From IMG/VR virus record IMGVR_UViG_3300010885_052543, positions 1 through 32,690 of that record: DNA of 32,690 nucleotides. The stretch is one strand, 5' to 3'. The DNA comes from a virus. Positions 5,488 to 14,170 of this stretch are shown in pieces; the stretch's first letter is position 1, and every line of letters starts with the position of its first letter. Under the pieces are notes generated by a model that ran no database searches, had not been told where the DNA came from, and worked only from the letters and a program-made list of their open reading frames with translations. The translations under genes and the position numbers were made by a program.

Positions 5488-7307
5488 CAGAACCAACACC
5501 CGCGCATCGTGATGATGGCAAGGTGACGCCGATCCGCGCGGCAGTGCGGAACGCGCCGGAAGCGCGAAAGAAAAACGGCGGTGGCCTATTGCCCGATGAT
5601 TGCCAGGTTGTGGCGCTCGGCACGGATGGGGCAACCAATTACTATTTGAACGCAGGCGGCATCTTCTGCGCCGTGGCCATCAAGCAGCATTCCAAGCATG
5701 TGGTGCGGGGGTTATTCGCGCCCAACGAAAGCTATCTGCGCAAGCATTGGCCCAAAACCAGCAAGGAAGGGCTGACCACAGATTTCCGCCCGGATGATGT
5801 AGCCGGCGCGCTAATCAATGCTTGCGCTATGGAAGGCGCTTGGAGTGGTGAAGACCGCTTGCGCGGCACGGGCGCATGGGCTGGCGAAGATGATGATTTG
5901 GTTGTGCATCTTGGGTCCACCCTGATTGCCGGCGGCGCCACGCAAAGACCCGGCGCGCGCGGGCGGTATATCTACCCGGTGCGGCCAACCCGGCCAGGCC
6001 CGGCGCGCGAATATCAGACCGATGGCCCGGATGGACCGGGCGAACAATTGCTGGCGCTGCTTTCCAAATGGCAATGGCGCCGGCCTGAAATAGATCCGAT
6101 TTTGCTGACCGGCTGGATAGCCGCCGCCTTCATTTGCGGCGCGCTGCGCTGGCGCCCGCAAGCCTGGATTGCCGGGGAACGCGGATCAGGGAAATCCACC
6201 CTAATGGGCGTGATTGCCGAGCTTCTGCATCGCGGGGATTACGCGCGGCTTGTGGCGGATGCTTCAGCCCCATCCATCCGGGCAGCGCTACAGCATGATG
6301 CCGTTCCCGTGCTGCATGATGAAGCCGAGCCATCGGAAGAAATGTCTCGCCTAAATGCCAAGGTCGAATTGATGCGCCTTGCCGCCAGTGGTGGCTTGGT
6401 GATGCGCGCCACCACGGATCAGCAAGTGATCACGCAGGCAGCCAGGTTCATGGGCTTGTTCGCTTCCGTGCTGCGCCCGCCGCTGAAAGCGCAGGATGCC
6501 AGCCGCATCATCTTCCTGGACATGAAGCGCGTCACCACAGGTCGCCCGCCTTTGGTGACGGAAGATGAATTGCAAACGCTGGGCAAGCGCATCTTCCGGC
6601 GGATGATGGACCGCTGGCATGCGTTCCAGGAAGAATTGCCGATCTGGCGCGATAGCCTGATGACCGCGGGGATGGATGCGCGCCAGGCGGACCAATTCGG
6701 CACGTTGCTGGCAGTGCAAGACGTGCTGCGCCATGACGCGCCAGCCGATAGCGACACGCGGGCAGAAATGGTGGCGCGCATGGTGGACGCCACGCGCAGC
6801 GAACGCGCCGAGGAACGCCCGGAATGGCGCTGGTGCCTGGATCACCTGACAAGCATGATGTGCCAGGGCTTCAAATCTGGCGAGCAGCGCGCCATCGGCA
6901 CGGTGATTGCCGTTGCCGCAGGCCGCGCGGTTTTGCAGGACACGGACACGGGCGAGCCGCGCCGCCCCTTTCGCGGTGAACGCGATGACGCCAACCGCGT
7001 GCTGCAAGCGATTGGGCTGCGCTTTCATCCGATGAAAGTCAACGACCGCCCGCTGGAAGACCCGGCCACCAAAAACCCGCTTGGCTGGCTGGCCGTGGCC
7101 AATAGCCATGCAGGCTTGGCGCAGATTTTCAGGGACACGCATTGGAAGCCGCGCAGCGGTGCCGCCGGCGGCTGGAAAAGCGCGCTCGAAAGTGCGGAGG
7201 GCGCCAGCACAGGCAGCACCTTGCGCTTTGGCGGCGTGACGGCGCGATGCGCGCTGATCCCGGTGGAATTGGCTTTGGATGGTGAGGGGAATGAGAATGG
7301 CGAGTAA
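5484..7307 (+). CDS. Helicase-like ATPase of the replication module (DUF927/DUF3987-like)
   Basis: This 607-residue protein starts with GTG inside the primase stop codon (GTGA). Walker A is GERGSGKST (231-239) and a Walker-B-like strand is VLHDEAE (276-282); about 80 residues later comes SRIIFLDM. The N-terminal 200 residues have the layout of DUF927-type proteins. Placed right after a Toprim primase, it is most likely the replicative helicase or the helicase half of a split primase-helicase. The C-terminal third (residues 430-600) shows no motif I can name. Confidence 0.75.
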   Translation: MTEPTPAHRDDGKVTPIRAAVRNAPEARKKNGGGLLPDDCQVVALGTDGATNYYLNAGGIFCAVAIKQHSKHVVRGLFAPNESYLRKHWPKTSKEGLTTDFRPDDVAGALINACAMEGAWSGEDRLRGTGAWAGEDDDLVVHLGSTLIAGGATQRPGARGRYIYPVRPTRPGPAREYQTDGPDGPGEQLLALLSKWQWRRPEIDPILLTGWIAAAFICGALRWRPQAWIAGERGSGKSTLMGVIAELLHRGDYARLVADASAPSIRAALQHDAVPVLHDEAEPSEEMSRLNAKVELMRLAASGGLVMRATTDQQVITQAARFMGLFASVLRPPLKAQDASRIIFLDMKRVTTGRPPLVTEDELQTLGKRIFRRMMDRWHAFQEELPIWRDSLMTAGMDARQADQFGTLLAVQDVLRHDAPADSDTRAEMVARMVDATRSERAEERPEWRWCLDHLTSMMCQGFKSGEQRAIGTVIAVAAGRAVLQDTDTGEPRRPFRGERDDANRVLQAIGLRFHPMKVNDRPLEDPATKNPLGWLAVANSHAGLAQIFRDTHWKPRSGAAGGWKSALESAEGASTGSTLRFGGVTARCALIPVELALDGEGNENGE

Positions 7308-7509
7308 ACAACGGCTGCAACTTGAAGACAACGACAGGGTCCTGTACGCGCTTCTCAATAACATGCTGATCAAGGAAGCCGTAGAAAAGCTTGATACTGC
7401 CGCCAAACAAGAAATGAAATTGCATGGCGTCAGCGTGCTTTGGTCCAAGATCACGCGCGCCAAGGGAATTTTGCATGAAGCGCTGGCGCTGGAAAATCAG
7501 CCATCATGA
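7297..7509 (+). CDS. Small hypothetical protein, 70 aa
   Basis: Starts at the second of two close ATGs (7297, MASKQRLQLEDND), which has GAGGGG seven bases upstream; ATGs at 7279 and 7291 are less well placed. The protein is helical and charged with no cysteine or membrane segment. It overlaps the end of the helicase gene and ends on the ATGA start of the next small gene, so it is co-translated. It could be a replication accessory factor or part of packaging; nothing in the sequence decides. Confidence 0.65.
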   Translation: MASKQRLQLEDNDRVLYALLNNMLIKEAVEKLDTAAKQEMKLHGVSVLWSKITRAKGILHEALALENQPS

Positions 7510-7682
7510 TGGTGCCAGAGGCCGTTTCTGAAATCCGCACGCTGCTCGTGGTGGCAAAAACCTATATGGCCACCCAACAGCCAGCCAAAGCGGTGAAGGC
7601 CCTGAATGAAGCCTTGGCGCTTCTGCCGCCCCTTGAATATGACGGCGTGGCAGTGCGCTTCACCACGGCAAACACACCATGA
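7506..7682 (+). CDS. Small hypothetical protein, 58 aa
   Basis: A 59-codon frame starting ATGATGGTG at 7506 inside the previous stop and ending at 7682 inside the start of the large terminase (ATGA at 7679). Both overlaps and G/C third positions support it. The centre (TYMATQQPAKAVKALNEALALLP) reads like one TPR-type helical hairpin. By position directly before terL it is a candidate small terminase partner, but it is very short for that role. Confidence 0.6.
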   Translation: MMVPEAVSEIRTLLVVAKTYMATQQPAKAVKALNEALALLPPLEYDGVAVRFTTANTP

Positions 7683-9142
7683 CCGCCGCCTTGTGGGAAC
7701 CGCCCGGCCCGGTTGGCGCAGCCTTCCTTGAAAATGAAAACCCGATCTCCGTCCTAATGGGTCCGGTTGGTAGCGCCAAAACCACAACCGGGCTGATGCG
7801 CGGGCATGTCATGTCTTACCTTTGGCCAGCCGCGCCAAGTGGGGTGCGCAAGGTCAAATTTGGCGTCATCCGTCGCCTGCAAAAAGACCTTGAAAAAACT
7901 ACCATGGCAAGCTGGAACCAGTGGTTTCCGCGCAATATGGGCGTATGGCGCGGCGGCGCTGGGGACCCGGCCACGCATGAACTGGCGCTGACACACCCCG
8001 GCGATGGCCTGCCTATTCACATGACGGTGGAATTCATTGCCCTTGGCGACCAGCGCGTTGAAGAAGCCATGCGCGGCTGGGAAGGTTCCTTCGCCTATAT
8101 TGACGAAGTGGATTTGATGCTGCCTGAAACGCTGGCTTGGGTATGGTCCCGGTGCGGGCGTTACCCGCGCGAAACCATTGGGATCAATCCTAAGCTCGCC
8201 TGGGGCACCTGCAATGCCCCGGAATTCGACAATTGGGTATTGGCCGATTTTCTGGACAAGCTGCGTGATGGTCACAAGCTTTTCCGCCAACCGGGCGGGC
8301 TTGATCCCAATGCGGAGAACATGCGCGTTCTGCCCGCAAATTTTTATACGGAAATGCTGAAAGTGCTGAAACCGGATGAAGCGCGGCGCATGGTGCATAA
8401 CCAGCCCGGGATCAGCAAAAGCGGCACGGCGGTTTATCAGGAATTCAATGATGATATCCACATGGCCAAGGAGCCTTTGGATATTCTGGACCGCCCGCTG
8501 ATCATCGGCATGGATGCCGGCGGCACACCGGCGGCAGGCTTCTGGCAGCGCGCCGCCAATGGCCAATGGCGCAAGCTGGCCGAGCTTTCGACGCATGAGA
8601 AGATCGGCGGCAGCATCACCGGCCCAAATCGGTTTGGCGAAGAACTGGCCGAAATTCTGGCAGACCGCTTTCGCGGGCTGGCCATTCGCGCGCATGCCGA
8701 TCCATCCGCCGCCCATGGTGCAGATACCCGCGCCGGTGAAGCAAGCTGGATTGATACGGTTGCGCGCGTGGCCAATATCGCCGTGGCGCCAGCGCCCACC
8801 AATGACCCGACCCCCCGGCAAGAAGCGCTGCGCTTGCCCATGACGCGGCTCATTGATGGCCGCGTGCCGGGCCTGCTGATTGACCCATCTTGCACGCTGA
8901 CGCGCAAGGCCCTTTCCCGCGATTACTTCTACCCGCTTGTGCGCAGCGCCGGCACGGTGCGGCAGGAAACCAGGCCCGCCAAGAATTGGGCATCGCACCT
9001 GGTGGAAGCTGATCAATACGCGCTGCTGGATGGTGGCGCTTATCACGAAGTCCTAGGCCGGGGCCAAAAGCGCGCCCAGGCGACAAGGCCCATTCTGCGC
9101 CCGGCGCAGATCAATGTTTTCGCAACCCAAAGGATGAATTGA
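7679..9142 (+). CDS. terL: Terminase large subunit
   Basis: This 487-residue DNA-packaging motor protein has Walker A GPVGSAKTT at residues 28-36 and Walker B FAYIDEVD at 138-145, the ATPase that pumps DNA into the procapsid. The C-terminal nuclease begins with IIGMDAGGTPAAGFW (Asp279), with a second acidic position in HADPSAAHGAD (about 343) and another in HLVEADQYALL near 443. Length and order are normal for podovirus terminases. It opens the morphogenesis block, directly before the small virion genes and portal. The start overlaps the upstream stop. Confidence 0.95.
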   Translation: MTAALWEPPGPVGAAFLENENPISVLMGPVGSAKTTTGLMRGHVMSYLWPAAPSGVRKVKFGVIRRLQKDLEKTTMASWNQWFPRNMGVWRGGAGDPATHELALTHPGDGLPIHMTVEFIALGDQRVEEAMRGWEGSFAYIDEVDLMLPETLAWVWSRCGRYPRETIGINPKLAWGTCNAPEFDNWVLADFLDKLRDGHKLFRQPGGLDPNAENMRVLPANFYTEMLKVLKPDEARRMVHNQPGISKSGTAVYQEFNDDIHMAKEPLDILDRPLIIGMDAGGTPAAGFWQRAANGQWRKLAELSTHEKIGGSITGPNRFGEELAEILADRFRGLAIRAHADPSAAHGADTRAGEASWIDTVARVANIAVAPAPTNDPTPRQEALRLPMTRLIDGRVPGLLIDPSCTLTRKALSRDYFYPLVRSAGTVRQETRPAKNWASHLVEADQYALLDGGAYHEVLGRGQKRAQATRPILRPAQINVFATQRMN

Positions 9143-9143
9143 C

Positions 9144-9422
9144 ATGCCCTTAACTATCGAACCGACGCAACCCATTGATGAACCCAATGCCGATGCAGAA
9201 CCGCAGGAAGGCGTGGATTTTGTGACGGTGCAGCTGCGCTTGCCGTTGCGGCATTATTATTGGCTACAGCGCCGCGCCGCCCTGTTTGGCCAGGAACCCG
9301 CAGCCAATGCGATTTCCATGTTGCTGGAATACAAGGCGCAGCATGACCGGACGGGCGCGGCCAATCACCGCCAGGCACCGCCCGATCGTGGCGAAATGGC
9401 CACCACCTTCCGCCCGCGATGA
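9144..9422 (+). CDS. Hypothetical protein, 92 aa, possible ribbon-helix-helix fold
   Basis: Preceded by AAAGGA eight bases from the ATG. After an acidic Pro-rich N-terminus comes a strand (FVTVQLRLP) and two helices (RHYYWLQRRAALFG, PAANAISMLLEYKAQHDRT), a layout similar to ribbon-helix-helix proteins. The C-terminus is charged. It lies between terminase and portal and overlaps the next gene by ATGA. Could be a head-completion or regulatory protein. Confidence 0.65.
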   Translation: MPLTIEPTQPIDEPNADAEPQEGVDFVTVQLRLPLRHYYWLQRRAALFGQEPAANAISMLLEYKAQHDRTGAANHRQAPPDRGEMATTFRPR

Positions 9423-9868
9423 GCACACTGCCCGCCCTGCCAAGCCGCGATTTCACCGGCGCAAGCTATTCCTTTGTGTGCTTCCCAGCGCAAATGAATG
9501 GCTTGCGGCAGCCTTGGTATCTGCGCCGCCTGCATCCCGCTTGGCGGCATTGCGTTTTGCTGCGCTATGCCGGGCCGGATTGCACGCTGATAGCCGAACA
9601 TCTTGGTAGCTATGCGCGGGTGGAGTTTCTAAATGTCAGCATTGGCCAATGCGCGCGCAATTTGCAGGAACAGCATGGCGCGCTGATCCTTTTGGTGGAC
9701 GAAACCCGCCCGCCCCCAAAGGCCATGATGCGCGGCCCAATGTCCTGCGTGGAATTCATCAAGGCGCTTTTGGGCATTGGCCGCCCCTGGATTGTCACGC
9801 CGCACCAGCTTTACCGCCACTTGCGCCGCGCTGGCGCAAGCCATGTTTTTCCAACCGCAAACAGCTAG
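9419..9868 (+). CDS. Conserved hypothetical phage protein, 149 aa
   Basis: The start overlaps the previous stop. The C-terminal part reads MSCVEFIKALLGIGRPWIVTPHQLYRHL, with a single cysteine at a helix start and a later histidine. This is a recurrent pattern in small proteins near the portal genes of temperate podoviruses and loosely recalls NlpC/P60-type folds. I cannot confirm catalytic residues. Likely a conserved accessory of the packaging/head region. Confidence 0.65.
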   Translation: MSTLPALPSRDFTGASYSFVCFPAQMNGLRQPWYLRRLHPAWRHCVLLRYAGPDCTLIAEHLGSYARVEFLNVSIGQCARNLQEQHGALILLVDETRPPPKAMMRGPMSCVEFIKALLGIGRPWIVTPHQLYRHLRRAGASHVFPTANS

Positions 9869-9880
9869 AAAGGATAGATT

Positions 9881-10249
9881 ATGTCGTGGAACCCATGGAA
9901 AATTTTCGCGCGCGCAACGCCGTTCCGAGATATTGGCGAGAAAATTGAAAAAGTCACAGAGCGAGCAAACGTATTGGGTTCCATCGGCAACATGGTCGAA
10001 CGCTGGAACCCCATGCCGCAGATCAAAATGCCCACCATCCCCGGACCGACGCCAGAACAGCTTGCCGCCCAAGCGGCCCAGGCGCGCTTGCTGACCGAAC
10101 AGGCAGACCAGATCAAAGCAACGGAAGCCGCAGCTGAAGCATCGGCGCGCGCCAGGCGCGCCCGCATGGCCGGGCGCAATTCGCTATTGCTGGATGAAGT
10201 CGGGATCATAGACGGCACGCGCCCAATGCAACCCACGCTGGGGGCCTAA
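9881..10249 (+). CDS. Hypothetical virion-region protein, 122 aa
   Basis: GAAAGGA lies nine bases before the ATG. The N-terminus is aromatic and amphipathic (MSWNPWKIFARATPF). Residues 55-100 form a long Ala/Gln/Glu-rich helix, probably coiled coil, ending in ARRARMAGRNSLLL, a motif common in small proteins just upstream of podovirus portal genes. Probably structural or assembly-related; exact role unknown. Confidence 0.65.
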   Translation: MSWNPWKIFARATPFRDIGEKIEKVTERANVLGSIGNMVERWNPMPQIKMPTIPGPTPEQLAAQAAQARLLTEQADQIKATEAAAEASARARRARMAGRNSLLLDEVGIIDGTRPMQPTLGA

Positions 10250-10252
10250 TCC

Positions 10253-11890
10253 ATGTCTATGGAACCCGAAGCGCTAATCAAGCGCGCGCAGACTGCCGAA
10301 CGCAAGCGGAATGCCTTCGCATCGCTCATGCGCGAATGCTACCGCTACGCCATGCCGGAACGCGATGCCTGGTCCAGCTATGGCTACGGCCAGGAACGCA
10401 TTTCAGAAGTCTATGACAGCACGGCCATGCTTTCGACCGCGCGCTTTGCCACCCGGCTTTGCAATGCCCTGTTTCCGCCGGGCCAGCGCTGGGCAGAACT
10501 GACCCTGCCAGAAGACATTGAAGACACAGACGAAACCAAGCGCTTGCGGGCAGAAGTGCAAGGGCTGACGGAGATTCTTTTCAAGCATATCCGCCAATCC
10601 AACTTCGATCCCTGCATGCACGAAGCCGCGCATGATTTGGCCGCTGGCGTTTCGGCTATTCTAATTGAAAATGGCAGGCTTGCTTCAGGCCGCAGCCACG
10701 GCCCTTTGCTGCGCTTTACCAGCGTGCCCGCCGCCTTGGTTGCCTTTGATGAAGGCCCCTTTGGCGTGATCGAAGGCGTGTTCTATAGCCAGCGCATCGC
10801 GGCCCGCAACATCAAGCGCCACTACCCAGACGCGAAAAACCTGCCGCGCGAAATTGACGAAAAAATCCGCACCGCGCCGGAAGATGAAATTCTGCTGCTG
10901 CAATGCACCACCTATGACGCCCAAGAAGGCAAATGGTGCTTCCAAGTGCTACTGCGCGATGCAAAAACCGAACTGGTCAAGCGCTATTACCGCACCAATC
11001 CATGGGTCATCACGCGCTGGATGAAGGCGCCGGGCGAAACCTATGGCCGGGGTCCGCTGACCATGGCGCTGCCCGATATCCGCACGCTGAATAAGCTGCG
11101 CGAATTGGCGCTAATCAGCGCCAGCTTTGCCGTTACGCCCATGTGGACTGTCATGGATGATGGCGTGATCAATGTGGACGCCGTGAAAATCCAGCCCAAT
11201 GCGCTGATCCCGGTGCGGTCCAATGGCGGACCCATGGGCCAGAGCTTGAAGGCCCTGGAAATGCCCGCGCGGTTTGACATTTCCCAAATGATGGAAGCAG
11301 AACTGAAAACCAGCATTCGGCAAATTCTGTTTGACAGCCCCTTGCCGCCGGAAGTGCAGGTGGGGCTTACCGCCACAGAAGTTATTGAACGGGTCCGGGA
11401 ATTTCAGAAAGACACTGGCGCCTTTGGCCGGCTGGAAATTGACGCGGTAAAACCAACCGTTACCCGCTGCATAGATATTCTGGAAGAAGCCGGGCAATTC
11501 GCTGCGCCGCAATTCAAAGGCGTGATGGAAGCGCTGCAACAAGACCTGATCCGCACCAAAACCACCAGCCCATTGGCCCGCGCGCAAGACGTGGCCGATG
11601 TTCAATCGGTCATGCAATTCACCGCCGGCGTCATGAGCCTTGGCGAGCCAGGCATGGAAATGGTGAAAGCGGGCCTTGATCCGGTTAAGGCCGGGCGCTG
11701 GCTTGCGGAACGATCCGGCGTGCCAGCCAAGCTAATACCGGATGAACAAGCTTTGCGCGATGAACAGGGCGCCAACCAGGAAAACGCGCAAATGATGGGC
11801 CTGATGCAAAGCCCCGTCATGGCCCAGGTAGCCGGCCAGCTTGCCAAGGCTGCCACCACCCCACCACCCACCCCGGAGCCAATGCAATGA
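10253..11890 (+). CDS. Portal (head-tail connector) protein, T7 gp8-like
   Basis: This 545-residue protein has the length and pattern of the 'bacteriophage head to tail connecting protein' family. The N-terminus (ALIKRAQTAERKRNAFASLMRECYRYAMPERDA, then YDSTAMLSTARFATRLCNALFPPGQRW) matches the start of T7-type connectors. The core has GETYGRGPLTMALPDIRTLNKLRELAL and PEVQVGLTATEVIERVREF. It forms the dodecameric ring at the portal vertex through which DNA enters and leaves. It lies after terL and before scaffold and capsid, the canonical order. The last 100 residues are Gln/Pro/Ala-rich and probably flexible. Confidence 0.93.
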   Translation: MSMEPEALIKRAQTAERKRNAFASLMRECYRYAMPERDAWSSYGYGQERISEVYDSTAMLSTARFATRLCNALFPPGQRWAELTLPEDIEDTDETKRLRAEVQGLTEILFKHIRQSNFDPCMHEAAHDLAAGVSAILIENGRLASGRSHGPLLRFTSVPAALVAFDEGPFGVIEGVFYSQRIAARNIKRHYPDAKNLPREIDEKIRTAPEDEILLLQCTTYDAQEGKWCFQVLLRDAKTELVKRYYRTNPWVITRWMKAPGETYGRGPLTMALPDIRTLNKLRELALISASFAVTPMWTVMDDGVINVDAVKIQPNALIPVRSNGGPMGQSLKALEMPARFDISQMMEAELKTSIRQILFDSPLPPEVQVGLTATEVIERVREFQKDTGAFGRLEIDAVKPTVTRCIDILEEAGQFAAPQFKGVMEALQQDLIRTKTTSPLARAQDVADVQSVMQFTAGVMSLGEPGMEMVKAGLDPVKAGRWLAERSGVPAKLIPDEQALRDEQGANQENAQMMGLMQSPVMAQVAGQLAKAATTPPPTPEPMQ

Positions 11891-12180
11891 GTGACACAGG
11901 AGATTTCTTGAAACGCGTCATTGAGGCCAAGCAAGTTGACAGCAAGCTTGGCGCCCTGATGCAACTAGACCCATTAGCGCAGAAAAGGCGGGATACAATA
12001 ACCGCCGCGCTGGCGCACCCAAACCAAATTCACGCGCTAGGCTTGGTGCTGCAAGGCGAAACGCCGGACAGCTATACGCCCGGCATGGACTTCCCGCACA
12101 CCGCGTACCTGGAAGGCCGCAAGGCTGCCTTGCGCGACCTGATCCATTTCCTCACCTACGCACCTGGAAAGGCCGCTTGA
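11887..12180 (+). CDS. Bbp19-like structural protein
   Basis: This 97-residue protein starts inside the portal stop (ATGA). The C-terminal FPHTAYLEGRKAALRDLIHFL matches the conserved 'aYreGrr' helix of small proteins like Bbp19 of Bordetella phage BPP-1, found between portal and scaffold genes in many podoviruses. Likely a minor virion or assembly component. Family assignment by eye from the helix and gene position. Confidence 0.7.
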   Translation: MSDTGDFLKRVIEAKQVDSKLGALMQLDPLAQKRRDTITAALAHPNQIHALGLVLQGETPDSYTPGMDFPHTAYLEGRKAALRDLIHFLTYAPGKAA

Positions 12181-12181
12181 T

Positions 12182-13063
12182 ATGTCCGCCACCACCAGCG
12201 AACCGCCCGCGCCCAGCGCCGCCCCGCCCCAAGCCGCCCCGGCGCCCACGCCCGCGCCAGCCCCGGCGCCCGCGGCCGCGCCGCCCGCCGACGACCTGAA
12301 TTTGTTTGACGGCGCATCCGATACCCCGCCCAGCGCCACGCCGGCCGCACCTGGCACCCGGCCAGATCATATCCCGGAACAGTTTTGGGACCCGGCCACC
12401 AACCAACCGCGCATTGAAGCCATGGCGAAAAGCTGGAAGGATTTGCGCCAGAAGGTCAGCCAGGGCACCGGCGCCGCGCCGGAAACGCCGGACGCCTACG
12501 CTTTCCCGACAGTCGAAGGATTGAATGAGGAAATCGTGAAAGCGGATGATCCGCTTTGGCAGCAGGTGCGGCAGAGCGCGCATAAGGCAGGCGTCAGCCA
12601 GGCGCAGCTTGCCGCGATCCTCACCCCCTATATTCAAGACCAGATCGAACGCGCCAAGCAAACACCCGCCGCATCACCGGAAGCAGACGAAGCCGCGCGC
12701 CAAGCTGCCTTGGCCGAGCAAAAGCAGCAGCTTGGCCCCAATGCGGATTTGATGATTTCCGACATGAAGGCATGGATCAAGGGCATGCAAACGCGCGGCA
12801 GCCTGACCGAAGGCGAAGCCCATGCTTTGCTGCAAGCGGGCAATGCCAATGGCATCCGCGCCTTGGCCAAATTGCGCGCCCTGACTGGCGAAAAAGCCAT
12901 TCCCCTGGATACCCTTGCCGGCGCGGATATGACGCGCGAAGACGCACATAAGCTGATGACCGCAGGCTATGCCAAAAAGAACGCAGGCCAACCCGGCGGG
13001 GATGAAGAAATTGAACGCGGACGCCGCGCGCTGAAGGAACTCGAACGGCGCGGCCTTTTGTAA
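12182..13063 (+). CDS. Capsid assembly scaffolding protein
   Basis: This 293-residue protein lies directly before the capsid gene. Residues 1-35 are an extreme Ala/Pro low-complexity stretch. The middle has the typical PEQFWDPATNQPRIEAMAKSW and ETPDAYAFP pattern of podovirus scaffold proteins, followed by helical, charged sequence. The C-terminus is basic and helical (EIERGRRALKELERRGLL), where scaffolds usually grip the capsid protein. It would direct procapsid formation and leave before or during packaging. Confidence 0.85.
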   Translation: MSATTSEPPAPSAAPPQAAPAPTPAPAPAPAAAPPADDLNLFDGASDTPPSATPAAPGTRPDHIPEQFWDPATNQPRIEAMAKSWKDLRQKVSQGTGAAPETPDAYAFPTVEGLNEEIVKADDPLWQQVRQSAHKAGVSQAQLAAILTPYIQDQIERAKQTPAASPEADEAARQAALAEQKQQLGPNADLMISDMKAWIKGMQTRGSLTEGEAHALLQAGNANGIRALAKLRALTGEKAIPLDTLAGADMTREDAHKLMTAGYAKKNAGQPGGDEEIERGRRALKELERRGLL

Positions 13064-13077
13064 AATGTAGCAAAAAA

Positions 13078-13099
13078 CCCCCTTGCGCCGACGCGGGGG
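13078..13099 (-). terminator. Hairpin with T6 on the minus strand, scaffold-capsid gap
   Basis: CCCCC-TT-GCG, loop CCGA, CGC-GGGGG, with A6 directly on the left (13072-13077). Read on the minus strand this is a stem followed by TTTTTT, an intrinsic terminator that would stop leftward transcription. No minus-strand gene is evident to its right, so it may act against antisense transcripts or may serve as a plus-strand RNA stem. Confidence 0.45.
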
Positions 13100-13152
13100 C
13101 ATATGTGTATTTCATGGCTTGTGTGTTCCATGTCGCTTTCCTCCCAAACCTA

Positions 13153-13184
13153 CCCGGCGGGGCTGCAAAACCCGCCGGGCCTTT
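13153..13184 (+). terminator. Intrinsic terminator-like hairpin upstream of the capsid gene
   Basis: A perfect nine-base stem, CCCGGCGGG (13153-13161) and CCCGCCGGG (13171-13179), with a nine-base loop, followed by CCTTTT. It lies between scaffold and capsid on the coding strand and could stop or slow part of the transcripts coming from upstream. Confidence 0.55.
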
Positions 13185-13194
13185 TGGCAGAAAA

Positions 13195-13324
13195 GCACAA
13201 TGAACAGACCGTGACGGAGGCGACGGCACAGCCCCAAGCGTAGGACCCGCGACACCACGGGCTTATCCCATAGGGACCCCGCCGGCAGCGGCTTCATCCG
13301 AAACGAACGTGAGGACGTTTTTTT
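13195..13324 (+). other. Structured leader region of the major capsid gene
   Basis: About 130 bases without a convincing gene hold a chain of small complementary segments: CCGT/ACGG near 13209-13227, CCCG/CGGG at 13246-13261, TCCC-ATA-GGGA at 13266-13276, GCC/GGC at 13281-13292, and AACGT-GAGG-ACGTT plus a T run at 13306-13324. They end seven bases before the GAGGAG ribosome site of the capsid gene. The last one may act as a weak terminator. A 46-codon frame (13103-13243) crosses the region but has no ribosome site. It may be a regulatory or stabilising RNA; folding by eye only. Confidence 0.4.
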
Positions 13325-13339
13325 CAGAGGAGCTTAGCA

Positions 13340-14167
13340 ATGGCGCAGGCCCTTTCCGCAATTGCTCAAATTGAATTCGATGCCGAGGTAAAAGCGGCAT
13401 ATCAGAACGCTGGCGCGCTGCGCCCGCATGTGCGTGTGCGCACCAACGTAACGGGCAGCACCGCGCGCTTCCGCCGCGTAGGGCGCGGCCAGGCGCAGCC
13501 CCGCCTTCCCGGCACTGACGTAACGGTGATGAACGCCCAGTATACCGAAGCGACCGCCACGCTGACCGATTGGATTGCGGCGGAATACACAGACAAGCTG
13601 GACGCGCAGCTGGTCAATTTCGAAGAACGCAGCATTTTGGCCAACAATATCGGCGCCGCCATTGGCCGCCGCCTTGATCAGATGATCATCGCCGCGCTGG
13701 ACGCCGCCAATGCTTCAGCCAATATCGCCGTTGCCAGCACCGGCCTGACCGATGCCAAAATGCGCCGCGCTATGGCCCTGATGGATGCGCGCGCCGTGCC
13801 GCAAGGCCAGCGCAAAATGGTAATCAGCGCGCGCGCCAAAGAAGACCTGACTTCCGAACAGCGTTTTACCAGTAAGGATTTTGTTGATCAATACGTTGTG
13901 CAGACCGGCACCCTGCCGCGCCTGTATGGCTTTGATTTCATCGTGATTGACGACCGCGACGAAGGCGGCCTGCCGCTGGCATCCACCACGCGCAGCTGCT
14001 TTGCCTTTGACATGCAGGCGATTGGCTTGGCCATCGCCCATAATGAACCGCTGGAAGTGAATTATGTGGCGGAAAAGACCAGCTGGCTTTCCGCACAGCT
14101 TATCAAGGCCGGCGCTGTCGCGATTGACGCGCTGGGCGTCATCGAAATTGCCACGCAGGAGTCCTGA
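13340..14167 (+). CDS. Major capsid protein
   Basis: This 275-residue protein has a strong GAGGAG ribosome site seven bases from the ATG. It matches the phage capsid family of T7-like temperate podoviruses: IEFDAEVKAAYQNAGALRPHVRVRTNVTGSTARFRRVGRG at the start, then TLTDWIAAEYTDKLDAQLVNFEERSILANNIGAAIGRRLDQMIIAAL, and a C-terminal IGLAIAHNEPLEVNYVAEKTSW. It would adopt the HK97 fold and form the icosahedral head. It follows the scaffold gene after a 276-base structured gap and is insulated by terminator-like hairpins on both sides. Confidence 0.92.
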   Translation: MAQALSAIAQIEFDAEVKAAYQNAGALRPHVRVRTNVTGSTARFRRVGRGQAQPRLPGTDVTVMNAQYTEATATLTDWIAAEYTDKLDAQLVNFEERSILANNIGAAIGRRLDQMIIAALDAANASANIAVASTGLTDAKMRRAMALMDARAVPQGQRKMVISARAKEDLTSEQRFTSKDFVDQYVVQTGTLPRLYGFDFIVIDDRDEGGLPLASTTRSCFAFDMQAIGLAIAHNEPLEVNYVAEKTSWLSAQLIKAGAVAIDALGVIEIATQES

Positions 14168-14170
14168 TCC

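Noticed and set aside
13103-13243. 46-codon frame in the scaffold-capsid gap
   Set aside because: No ribosome site, crosses the perfect terminator hairpin, and the sequence is not protein-like. The RNA structure explains the region better.
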